The notes below the pieces were generated by a model. The model saw nothing but the letters and a program-made list of their open reading frames with translations, was not told the origin of the DNA and ran no database searches. This document shows positions 54,599-64,000 of a stretch of 64,000 nt of DNA, in pieces. The position numbers and the translations under genes are program-made. How positions within the stretch are numbered: the first letter of the stretch is position 1; each line of letters opens with the position of its first letter. Origin of the DNA: Zoroaster sp. YZ-2022 (taxonomy: Eukaryota; Echinodermata; Asteroidea; Forcipulatida; Zoroasteridae); assembly GCA_029582265.1 (NCBI GenBank), contig CM055830.1:28003771-28067770 (forward strand), read 5' to 3'.

Positions 54599-54872
54599 TG
54601 GCTGCAAAAAATTTCCCCCAAAAACCTTTAAAAGTGGCGGTCGAATACGACATTCTTTCCCCTGACTTTTACAACTTCTGTCATTAACAGACGGTAGCGC
54701 TGCGGAGAATGCCCATAGTAGTCCTGTGGACAAGTATCGATATCGAGCAGGCAATGTTCTGTACTCCAAAAAGGTGTCCCAAACATGACAAGTGCTCTTC
54801 AAACTCACCTCCAAGATTCTAGGCCAACTACAGATGCCTCCTCTGAGGTTTAAAACCATGCAACTTGCATTG

Positions 54873-55220
54873 GTGAACGGTTTAGTGCATCGGATTTGTG
54901 TTCTGATGGCTGAGTCGTCAGAATGTGGGTTCGAATCCCAATCGCAACCATGGTGCTTGTGTCCTTGAGCAAGACACTTTACTTCTCTCCACCCAGGGGG
55001 TAAATGGGTACCTGTGAGGGCAGAGTTGGTTGTTGTGTTTGATTAGCCCCACATGTGTATGCGCTGTAATGGTAGCAATTGAGCTGTATACTCCCCAGGG
55101 AGCTGAGATGGTTTCAGGAATGATTTATGAGCCTGATGAGCAGGGGCAATAATATAATGCGCCTTGAGCACCAGTTTGGTGGATACGTGCGTTATACAAG
55201 TCCATATTATTATTATTATG
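54873..55220 (+). mobile_element. tRNA-derived SINE, second tail type
   Basis: The head (GAACGGTTTAGTGCATCGGA, GGGTTCGAATCCC) and body (GTGTCCTTGAGCAAGACACT) are as in 20405, but the tail differs: CTTCTCTCCACCCAGGGGG, GAGCTGAGATGGTTTCAGGA, GCGCCTTGAGCACC and a final (TTA)n. The same tail is present in the split SINE at 4427. Confidence 0.88.
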
Positions 55221-55324
55221 TTAGGCACATTTTAAGTTTGTAAAAATGCAAGATTGAACTAGGAAACATGGCCTTGTGACATTTTCCCAACAATGCAACA
55301 ATGCTACCGGTAAAAAAATGAAAA

Positions 55325-55489
55325 AGACAGCATAGCGTCACCTAGCGATTTTTGTATACCAACTATAGTTGTACAACGACTGTTTCATGATAAAATTGTA
55401 TGTTATTACTTTTAGTGCGATGAATCATGAAACAGTCGTACAAGTACAGTTGGTATGCAGAAATCGCTAGGTGGCGCTATACTGCCTGT
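55325..55489. mobile_element. Small MITE, about 65-bp arms
   Basis: GCGTCACCTAGCGATTTTTG ... CGACTGTTTCATGATAAA is mirrored by ATCATGAAACAGTCG ... AAATCGCTAGGTGGCGCTAT. About 165 bp in all. Confidence 0.88.
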
Positions 55490-55495
55490 TTTTTG

Positions 55496-55918
55496 TTTTT
55501 TTGGTCTTCTCTGCGGTTCAATTCCGTCCGCACGATGTGATCATGTACGGAACATCCAGTTTCACGGTCATAGTGCAATTACTGGAGTGGAGCAGCGCCT
55601 GTGCCCGATTCAACCTTGAATATGTTCCATGGCAGAAATGCGGTCTTCAATTGATGAAATTAAGGTTTTCTTTGGAACCATTAATCATTTTTCATTTCAC
55701 ATGGTCCTTTGCAATTTCATTTAAAATTATCAGGGATTTTGTTAGCAATTTCATTGAAAATAAAGCATTTCTGCCATGGAACATATTCAGTAAAACTGAA
55801 ACAGCTGTAGGTTTGTATTGCAAAGTTTTGACACAAATTAACATAGTATTAAAGGTTGAATCGGGTGGGGGCGCTGTTTTCTGCAGAATGGTCCTGCAGA
55901 GAAGACCAAAACAAGTCA
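55496..55918. mobile_element. MITE with nested inverted repeats
   Basis: The ends TTTTTTTGGTCTTCTCTGC and GCAGAGAAGACCAAAAC are inverted. Inside, GCCCGATTCAACCTT / AGGTTGAATCGGG and GAATATGTTCCATGGCAGAA / TTCTGCCATGGAACATATTC form two more inverted pairs. Confidence 0.82.
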
Positions 55919-56175
55919 AGAATTTGTCAAAAACACAGTGTGTAAGTTTCAATATTTTTATTCTCAAAGGCATAAACGTAATAACAATACAGTATAGATA
56001 CATACGTAGTACACGCATTTAAGATGTTTAGTGCAATGTGTTTATTTTTCGCGAAACGTGCATTACTTGTTTTTTGTACGCTCTGTATCCTAGCGTTTTG
56101 TCAATAATGATAGGATCGTCCTAGCTATTGAATCAGCTGAATCTTTCTCGGGTTTATTTATACACATGTATCATG

Positions 56176-57468
56176 TAGGCTTGGGTGATATCGAGTTTTT
56201 TTCATCCACTATATATCGTGAAACATAAATTACGATTTTCAATAATATTGCGATTATTATTTTTTCATGAATGAGTGCTTTAGAGCCGATAATAACAGGG
56301 ATGTACCCATATCTATAAGCGTCACAATATATTGCCATTGCTTACCTGAGAGACATGTGCAATCACGCTGTTCACGAGTGCACCATGGCCATTGGCAAAT
56401 TTGTTTGCATAATAATTATGTGGGACGGTTACCACGTCGTGCGTCCCAATGAAATCATCAGCCCGAGTTCACGTGATTCACGTTCCTCGTGACTGAATCA
56501 TAGTATAAACACGTGACTAGGTTTATTCCTGTATAGTACCATGGAGAATAAATACCATGTAATTGTGACACGTCATTTGCAGTTCTGAAGCTGTGACCGA
56601 GTTTGGATTGTACTCACACTATGTCAAATAGACGTCAATCATTGGTTTATCAAGAGTATGTGTATGTGTTTTGTCACTAGACAAGAGTCCCCGTATGGTA
56701 TAATAGAATAGTGTCCTAATCCCCTAACTTTGATCAAGCCGCTGTCGATCCATGCTTTGATTTAATTCATGACTAATGTGAGCACAGAGCTGCAAATGTT
56801 ATTTTGTTGTCGATTTTTAATGTAACACCCATATTCTGCATATATTTAAATATGCATGATATGATATCCTAACAAACTGACTATAATATAAAGTGGGAAC
56901 ATTTCTACAGATTATGTCTAGTTTTAGTTCCTTTCTAACAAAATTATTACGAATTAGCAATATAAATAAGATGATTGCGAATCGGTAAGCTATTTCACTT
57001 TACAGCAAAATTCATGGAGGCACGGTCTTGTTGCACTATATAATGTACTCGCACGTGGTGCGCCAGCCAGAGTCACAGACCACCATGGCTAGACAGTGAG
57101 ACGTAAACATTGTCTACACATTGTTGGATCAAATACCCCATTCAATCCCCAACACTTAATCCGTCTGAATAGATTTCTTTCAGTGGCGGTGGATTTTAAA
57201 CAACGCCCTGTCAGGCGGCTCCTTTGTGATCTGACAGTCGGCTTACCATAGAAGTAGTTCGATTTCATTTCTCACTTCTGAAAGCTGAAAAGTTTTTTCC
57301 ATGGAATTTCTGACCCGACTGATAATCAAGGATTTTTTTAATTGCGATATATATATCTTTTTTTCTTCGCGATTTGCTTATATCTCGATAATTTGAAAAG
57401 TTCATATCATAATCGAACAAAAAAATATATCACGATTTTCGATATTATCGTGCTATCGCCCAAGCCTA
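56176..57468. mobile_element. hAT-type element with 8-bp target duplication
   Basis: The ends TAGGCTTGGGTGATA and TATCGCCCAAGCCTA are 15-bp inverted repeats with one mismatch, flanked by perfect 8-bp duplications GTATCATG (56168-56175, 57469-57476), which is diagnostic for the hAT superfamily. The 1.3-kb interior has no transposase frame: a non-autonomous copy. Outer parts match the element at 2091-2524. Confidence 0.9.
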
Positions 57469-57531
57469 GTATCATGTATCTCTCGATTCTTATGCATTTT
57501 CAGACATTTTACCAAAAGTGTATATTGTCTT

Positions 57532-57890
57532 TAACCCTCCTATGCCGAGGCTGAAATTTGGCCCAGTAAGCACCGCACCCACAGACAGTCACTTGAGTAT
57601 TTTTGGTTGCATTGCCAATTGTTCACACATGTGTATTTTTTCTCTAAGAGTGCTGGAGATAGTGGCAAAGTCAAACACACTTGTGTATGTCCTACATAAG
57701 TTATATGCAGAGTCACACAGAGCTGTGTATGTACTGCAGACTCATATACACTTGAGTGGTTTTGGTTTGACCTCCTACCATAGCCACATGTCCTTGCATT
57801 TATTTGAGTGCACTGCACAATGTCAATGGGTTGGGAGTGACATACACATTTTGAGTGTCTTTGATTGTTAAACCTATAGGAGGGTTTTAA
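57532..57890. mobile_element. MITE with AACCCTCCTAT ends
   Basis: TTTAACCCTCCTATGCC and CCTATAGGAGGGTTTTAA are the ends. The interior repeats CACATGTGTATTT, CACTTGTGTATGT and CACTTGAGTGG motifs. Related ends occur at 3405-3712 and a CTAACCCTCCCACACATAG segment near 60459. Confidence 0.65.
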
Positions 57891-58081
57891 TTAAGGTCAT
57901 TTGATTCTTTGTCCTTTCCATTGCAGGTATAGAACTGTCATAGAAATGAGGATTTACGTGTATGAAGTGTCATCCTACACAATAAGCCTATGCAACAGAT
58001 TAACAAGACGTCACTTCTGAATTTCATTTAGAAGAAACAGTAACTCGCCAATAACTTTTGTCTACGGTCCCTGTCCTTCAG

Positions 58082-58252
58082 TCTAATAGTGATAAACTAT
58101 TCAAAGCAATAATGAGTACTGCAACAACGAATGGAGCCAGCAGCCCGAGCGCCCTCAGTACTGGGGTGAGTCCAGGGGTCAGCGGACGGAAGCGTACCAC
58201 CAACAGGGCTTACAAAGCAGAGGACCAGGCACTCTCTGAAATAACACAGGAG
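58082..58252 (+). CDS. First coding exon of a probable LRRFIP1/2 homologue
   Basis: Acceptor GTCCCTGTCCTTCAG and donor GAG|GTAAGT bound the exon; translation starts at the ATG at 58112. The 47 codons read MSTATTNGASSPSALSTGVS, PGVSGRKRTTNRAYKAEDQA and LSEITQE. The SGRKRT...AEDxALSxI pattern is what I know from the N terminus of leucine-rich repeat flightless-interacting proteins, which continue with AEARLAAKR in the next exon. These coiled-coil proteins bind Flightless-I and act in Toll-like receptor and Wnt signalling. Vertebrate LRRFIP2 starts closer to the SGRKRT motif, so the serine-rich leader is an extension here. The next exon was not found to 64000. Phase 0 out. Confidence 0.65.
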
Positions 58253-60349
58253 GTAAGTAAATAAAGCAATGCATTGAATATCATACATAAATTCCCCTAG
58301 ACAGTTTAGACATTCTGGTTGGTTGAGAACCTGTCATGTGGCTATGTTTGACTGGTCTTAAACGGTTGTTCAAAAACTGATTGATGCCAGCTACTCTGTG
58401 TTGATGGTATGCAGTTTGAACCAATCCAAGTGTAGAAGTGGTTTTATTTACATGCATGCATGCCGAGTGTCTTCACGTATGCACACTCTCTTAGGGCCGG
58501 TGCATACAACAACGGTCCTCTGGTCTATTTTGTACAGTCTGCTGTGCGTGAAGGATAGGGTAACCTAAAATACACTGGGGCAACATAGCTGGCAAGTAAG
58601 TAGCCGGTCAATTTCGCTCGCACACGTTTTGAAGCAGCTAAAGATAATTGTTCATGTTTTACTATCATTGGAACATGGATAGTTTCCGTTCACCTTGAAA
58701 TGAGACTTCTGCAAAAGAGTTGTCAGCAAAAGCTTGTTTAACGTAAAATTGTTAAATTAATTTACCTGAAATCACCTTAAATTCAGTATTCACTTATTTA
58801 CTGCAAAACCATTATGTATACAATTATTTTGAGAAAGCTGTATCCGATTGGTTAACGATGTTTCCTGTACTATTGATTGCACTTTTGTCAAACTGTTTGT
58901 GATACATAGTATTGACTGTTGACTCAAATAGACACAGGCATTTATGACTGGTTTTTACTGTCATTTTGACAAACAAATATCAAACTAGCTGCTCAGGATG
59001 GAATGTTTTACTCAGTCAAACCGTTGACTCATTAGTGGACCTGTAAATGTTGCTTTAATGTCTGCACTGTGTTTGCACTTTTAACCAGTTGTAAAAAAAA
59101 AAGAGGATATTTATTTATAGGGATTCCCATTAGTGCCATCGCCATGGTTCATTTTCAGTGAAAATTATTTTTATTTTAGCCATTAGTAAGTTTTTTATTT
59201 TCGAGAGCAGTTATTTTAAACAACATTTATTTACTCATTGGATTCATTTGAAACAAAGTTTTGGTCAGTTTTGCCTAATTACGGTTGTGTTTATGTCAAC
59301 AACGATTACAGGCTGATAGCGAATGGCCCTATTAGCTTCACAAAGGCCATAGGACGGGCAGTTATTTTAGTAACTTTCGGTTTACCGCTATTTATATTTT
59401 TACAAATGCAGTTGGCTGGTATTTTCCAGAGCAACAGGTTTATATTTTCGAGAAAGTTATTTTAGTTTCAAAGCAGTTATTTATATTTTCCAGAGCAGTT
59501 AGTTTTATTTGCAGTTATTTTGTCCGGGGCCACCGAACCGTGACCCCACGGATTTCCGGGAGGGCCGTGTATCCGCCTTCGAACACGCGCTTGACCGGCC
59601 GCACGTGTGGCGTGGTTGACAAGTCTTTCTTTCGGTGACACACACAAAATCGGAATGCGTGTTGAGAGCCCTGGCAACATAGCTAAAAAGTATGCGTGTA
59701 TACACGCATCCGGGTTAACTGGTTGAAGCAGCTAAAGATATACCTTGTTCAAGTTTTACTATTTTGAACCGATTTTGACCCTTGTAGTAGTAGGACAAAC
59801 ATTTTGCAATGAGACATTTCCACTAGTTAAATAGCAATAATGAAATCAGCAAAGCTTGCTGTTAACAGTAAAAAAGTGTAGCTAAATATAATCAACATGT
59901 TGGAGACATGTACATTCATTTCATGGATCAGCCAGTTTGAGATACCATGTTTTCACAAGTTTGCTTTTGTGGGAGAATGGCACCATAAACCTCCTACTAT
60001 TGTTGCACTTTAGTCGCAGTTGTGCGTAGAGGTCAAAACCAGTCAACTGTTTGTTTTCATATCTACACACACATTTTAAGAGAACACAAATAATATATGT
60101 GTACATGATCTTCTTTCGTGTGTATCGGACAATATGTAACCTTCCTACAATCAGTGCAATTTTTGAAACAACCCATTCAGGCCACTCCAAGCCATTAGCT
60201 GTGCCATTGGCCTCATTTTGACCCTTCTGTGCACTTGCTACACCACTGAGATGTTTGGACAGTGTTTGACTTTGACATCAGTTGACGCCGGGAATATTTA
60301 ATTTGTTCAAACATTTACAGTCCTTGGGTGACACACAGTTATTTTCAGT

Positions 60350-63250
60350 GAAAAATCTGAAAGGATTTCTAGCCATTGTACATGTATGTACTGAAGGTTC
60401 GACTAAAGAACATAATTTAGTGGAATTAAATGGTGGTTTTTAATTACAGGTGGTTTATTCTAACCCTCCCACACATAGAGGCCACTGTAAACGCCTAAAT
60501 GTCCACATGTGTTGGACACACATTGTTTGTGCATAAAAGCACACTGGCATACCTTTGGAGAGTAGATCGATACATGCCTACAAAGACACATGGATATACC
60601 ACAGTGCCTTTACAAATGCAGGTTATACTGGTAAACAAACTCCAATAGGAAATCTTGGATAAGGACTAGAGACCAATAAACCAAAGAGTGAACCTCCATC
60701 AGTATTTGCAGTGATTTTGTCAGCAGTTACCGTAACCGTGACAGACGGTCTCCATAGTAAACGATTGCTGTATGTCAAATAGACGCATGCCACGTGGCAA
60801 TATGTCAATCACAAACACACTAAAACCAACAGACATATGAGGCATTATCCGTTACAAAAAATTAGCTGTGAGGAGCCACTGCCTCCATAGCAACTGGTTG
60901 GAGTGCACTAGATATGGGTTGTTATCAACAATTTCACTGATTTTGACCTTGTAGTAGTAGAGGGAAGATCATTTATGCTTAATTTTCCATTAGTTAAATA
61001 GCAATGTTTATAATATTTGTTAATATATCATTTTGTTTTGTTAGTATAAATGTATACCCAGGTACATCATTCATGCGGATCTAGCCATTGTGTTTTAGAT
61101 ACATGTAGCAAATTTTTTCTTTTAACATTAAACATTTGGCACCAACTTTCTAGAAAGGAAAACAGACTTTTGAAACAGAAGCAGGGCTATTTCCCAAAAT
61201 ATTTGTCAGAAGCCTGGTTTAACATTATAAAAGTGTCAAAGTTAATTTACATGTATGGCAGGATTCACCATCAATTCATTTTGGAACATATTTAGTGTAA
61301 AACTATGTTTCTCACGAATATTTTAAGAAATTTGTAATTTTACAGCATTTGTATTCACTTCCTAAAGTAAAGAAGCAATGTTAAGATGAAAAATAAAATG
61401 TCTGTTGAGGCCACTCAAGCTGTATTGGCCTCCTGGATATTCTGTGCACTGTCACACCGAAATCAGGAAAGTTCGGATAAAGTGGTCCGGATACCCGTTT
61501 CATTCTTGTTGAAACATGCCTCCTTTGGTACAAATACATGTAAACGTTAACAAAATGCACCTTTATAATACAGAGGTGCCATCAGCCCCGAGGGTGTATT
61601 AAAGTATGGACATCTTGGTGACAACAAATATTGTTATACCATTTAGATTAAGTTATTTCAAGAAATAAAACCAGTAAAAATTGATCTAAGTCTGTAACTG
61701 GAAGTGTCTGCATCAGTTGCTGTCATCTCAGCGGCCTGCTTCGCGTGACTTCAGGAGTGACTGCATGGTCAGAAGACAATAATCACAGCAGACAAGTTGT
61801 TTAGCTGGTCAGAGCATCAAATTGAAATACAAGTTGACTTTAATGGAGTACCATGTCACAATAACACGGTTGAATCAATGTCATTGGTCAAAGTAGCGAT
61901 GTAGAACATTGGGGATGAGAAAACATTCATCAGGTGATGTACGCACTTGAGAGGTGAACATCACTTCTAAATGAGTGATATCCCGAGGTGAACATCACTT
62001 TTTGAGGACATGAGCTAAAATAATATTTGTGATTTGTCATTACAGGCTAACAAACCAATGAAATTACACAAATCTAAAATCAGTATAACAATATTAATAT
62101 GTTTCTATCACAATGAACTTTAGTGACACACAGTTGATCTATAAACCTGTCAATAATCATTGTTTCTTGTACATGTACATGAATTTTTACTGAAGGTTGC
62201 TAAAGAACAGAATTTTTCTCAGTGGATCGGAGTGGTATTCCCTGTTGAACGGTGGCATCGTGTTGATCGGTCCACTGTCAAGAAATGAGTCTAAAATTTA
62301 GGATTGCGACTCATCATATACTGTAACAAAACGTATAGGTGTAAGTTTTGTAATTCCAATGTAATACACGCATTCAAAGACACAATTTGTCCCTCCATCA
62401 ATGTTTGACGATCCTTATTTTCACCGCAGCTCATACTGTAAGCAAACTCCCAATCAATAAATCACCATCAGAGATGAGTGATTGTAAACCATTTCGCCCC
62501 TCATCATCTTTTCAACTGATAGGAGATTTTCAGCAGTTATTTTGTAAACACAGACTGCCCAATTGAAAGGATCAAACCCGCAACCAATAATAGCTTTCAC
62601 TGACCGACTGATTATGGATGCCCTGCAATATGGTTTCAAGACCATGAAAACCAACAGACATATGAGGCATTATGTCTTTCTTTGAAACGCAGTAACTTGT
62701 CGAGCCACATGTAATACACAAGCAATGGCTTGGAGTGGCCTGGAATAAATGTAAATGTTCACTGATATGCTGAGGATGGTCAGTAATGGCACATCATTTA
62801 TAATTTTCCATTTAAATGGTGTTTATATTTTTTACGACAATTAATGTGGACGTTGTTAGTTAAATGTGTATTAACATCATGGTACACCCAGTGCAGACAT
62901 TTCTGGATTGTGTTTTATTTCCCATTTATTTTTTCTTGTGAACATTAGGCAAACATTTCCTTTTAGTTCTAGCAGCTAGTGATTGGAAAACAATGTTCGG
63001 GTTGAACGACATATACATGTATTTCCCAAAATATTTGTCAGAAGCCTGGTTATCTTGAATAAAATTGCTCTAAAGTGTAATTTACAGTATGGCATTGATT
63101 CAATAGTCAATTCATTTCGTTCACATATTTACGCTGAAAATGGTAAGTCACGATTATTTTAAGAAATTTGAAATTTTACAGCATTTGTATTCACTTCCTA
63201 AAAGTAAAGAAGCAATGTTAAGATGAAAAATAAAATGTCTGTTGAAATAG
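60350..63250. repeat. Diverged direct duplication, offset about 1.83 kb
   Basis: AACCAACAGACATATGAGGC at 60823 and 62648, CCAAAATATTTGTCAGAAGC at 61194 and 63027, and TTTTACAGCATTTGTATTCA at 61343 and 63175 keep the same order with offsets of 1,825-1,833. Weaker similarity reaches back to 58600 and 59700 (GCAGCTAAAGATA, GTAGTAGTAGG). Confidence 0.8.
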
Positions 63251-63385
63251 CGAAAGCTGTCATTAAATTTTCGAAAAACAAGGGCAGTACATCGGTCTTT
63301 GAGGTTACACATGTAAGTACAGTATAATGTACTTAAATGTGAATGCAGTTTGGCTCTTGTAATGGTACATGTACATTGTACATAT

Positions 63386-63560
63386 GTGTCGTGGCCGAGC
63401 GGTCTAGCTTACCGGACTCAAGTTCTGGTGTTAGCAGCAGAATGTGGGTTCGAATCCCGGCCGTGACACTTGTGTCCTTGAGCAGGACACTTAACCATAA
63501 TTGCTTCTCTCCACCCAGGGGTTAAATGGGTAGTGTTCTAGCCAGGATGAAATTATAGCG
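63386..63560 (+). mobile_element. tRNA-Leu-derived SINE head
   Basis: GTCGTGGCCGAGCGGTCTAG, GGACTCAAGTTC (anticodon CAA, Leu) and GGGTTCGAATCCCGGCC are close to a tRNA-Leu(CAA). GTGTCCTTGAGCAGGACACT and CTCCACCCAGGGG follow as in the other SINEs, then unrelated GC-rich sequence. This head is closer to a real tRNA than those at 20405 and 54873. Confidence 0.8.
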
Positions 63561-64000
63561 TAGGGGCATTTGTACGACACGAATCTGCGAGCACGTAGCG
63601 CGAAGCTACAACGACGTGGGGTCCGGGGCCCACTTAAGGGCCCTGGGAAACTTTTAGGTTGTAGATGCTCTCTGGTGCAATCTGAGGCTATTTAGGGGCA
63701 TATTGCATATAATTTGTCACACAAAACCATATTTTTTTAGACATAAAAATATTTCTTGCTTTCAATTGGTAGGTTTTAACATGTTTACATGTGCACATGT
63801 AATTCTGTCACATTTTTCTCAACTAATATCAAACCCATTTTTAAATTTAAAATGGAGTAGGGCCTACATGACTCATGTTGTTATTGTTTTAATTATTGTT
63901 TTATTCACTTTACATTGGATTGTTGTCAGTAATTGTAGCTTTAAACGTGCGAGTAAAGTTAATCGTTTCTTATCAATAATTCAAAGCCAGATATGATCAA

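Larger units (their letters stand above)
50798..58081. other. Intergenic or intronic tract rich in MITEs
   Basis: 7.3 kb without a supported exon. It holds AAT-rich and GACTCGA-rich simple DNA (51000-51200), a G-rich run (51488-51508), a dispersed repeat (51535-51725), MITEs at 52049-52389, 54337-54598, 55325-55489 and 55496-55918, a SINE (54873-55220), a hAT-like element (56176-57468) and another MITE (57532-57890). A 183-codon frame at 55471 lies across two MITEs and is not a gene. Confidence 0.6.
58253..64000. other. First intron of the LRRFIP-like gene, with diverged tandem duplication
   Basis: No further exon seen. About 60350-62200 and 62160-63250 repeat the same order of motifs with an offset near 1,830 bases. 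The element ends and SINE (63386-63560) lie in it. A GC-rich stretch at 63560-63650 holds CGTAGCGCGAAGCTACAACG-type sequence. Confidence 0.55.

Noticed and set aside
55471..56022. 183-codon plus-strand frame
   Set aside because: It covers the end of one MITE and all of another; the inverted repeats explain the sequence.

Overview
The window looks like a piece of a marine deuterostome invertebrate genome. AT-rich DNA with long introns, GT-AG spliced vertebrate-like gene families, tRNA-derived SINEs, Harbinger and Tc1/mariner DNA transposons and a frequent TAGGCCTA motif together point to an echinoderm, with a hemichordate less likely. The taxon is an inference. There are no bacterial operons, rRNAs or CRISPR arrays. 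Most open reading frames longer than 60 codons are chance or transposon derived; the real genes are split into short exons, which I placed by splice sites, phase and family motifs.

Plus strand, about 1-29.7 kb: one class B1 (secretin-family) GPCR gene, most like CRF/diuretic-hormone-44 receptors. Nine well supported exons cover the hormone-binding ectodomain (7578-7685, 8181-8275), TM1 (9895-9977), TM2 (10963-11068), TM3 (16958-17117), TM4 (18971-19031), ECL2/TM5 (21805-21892), ICL3 (24199-24290) and TM6-TM7 (25999-26188). All junctions agree in phase. Two homologous last exons follow in tandem (29068-29130 and 29207-29704) and give a short or a long tail. Two upstream exons (1093-1202, 2708-2745) are tentative. 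The receptor appears to lack the usual TM3-ECL2 disulfide and the TM6 PxxG proline.

Minus strand, about 50.8 kb down to 36.3 kb: fragments of a YWTD/EGF-type (LRP-like) single-pass receptor. They comprise an EGF exon, frameshifted YWTD exons, a transmembrane exon and a tail of three exons rich in tyrosine motifs that ends at 36256. Whether these belong to one functional gene is uncertain. The introns are loaded with mobile DNA: a Harbinger transposon with its Myb-like and transposase genes (37.5-39.2 kb), and a Tc1/mariner-type transposon (41858-49107). The mariner transposase gene is split by a 5,086-bp nested element (43143-48228).

The nested element is the most unusual object here. It has a 6-bp target duplication, inverted arms of about 1.35 kb that contain further inverted repeats, a core minisatellite made of TGAGTCA/TGACTCA motifs, and a C2H2 zinc-finger/acidic-repeat gene. 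Plus strand from 58.1 kb: the first coding exon of a probable LRRFIP1/2 homologue whose remaining exons lie beyond the window. The other intervals are introns or intergenic DNA filled with SINEs, MITEs, tandem duplications and simple repeats.
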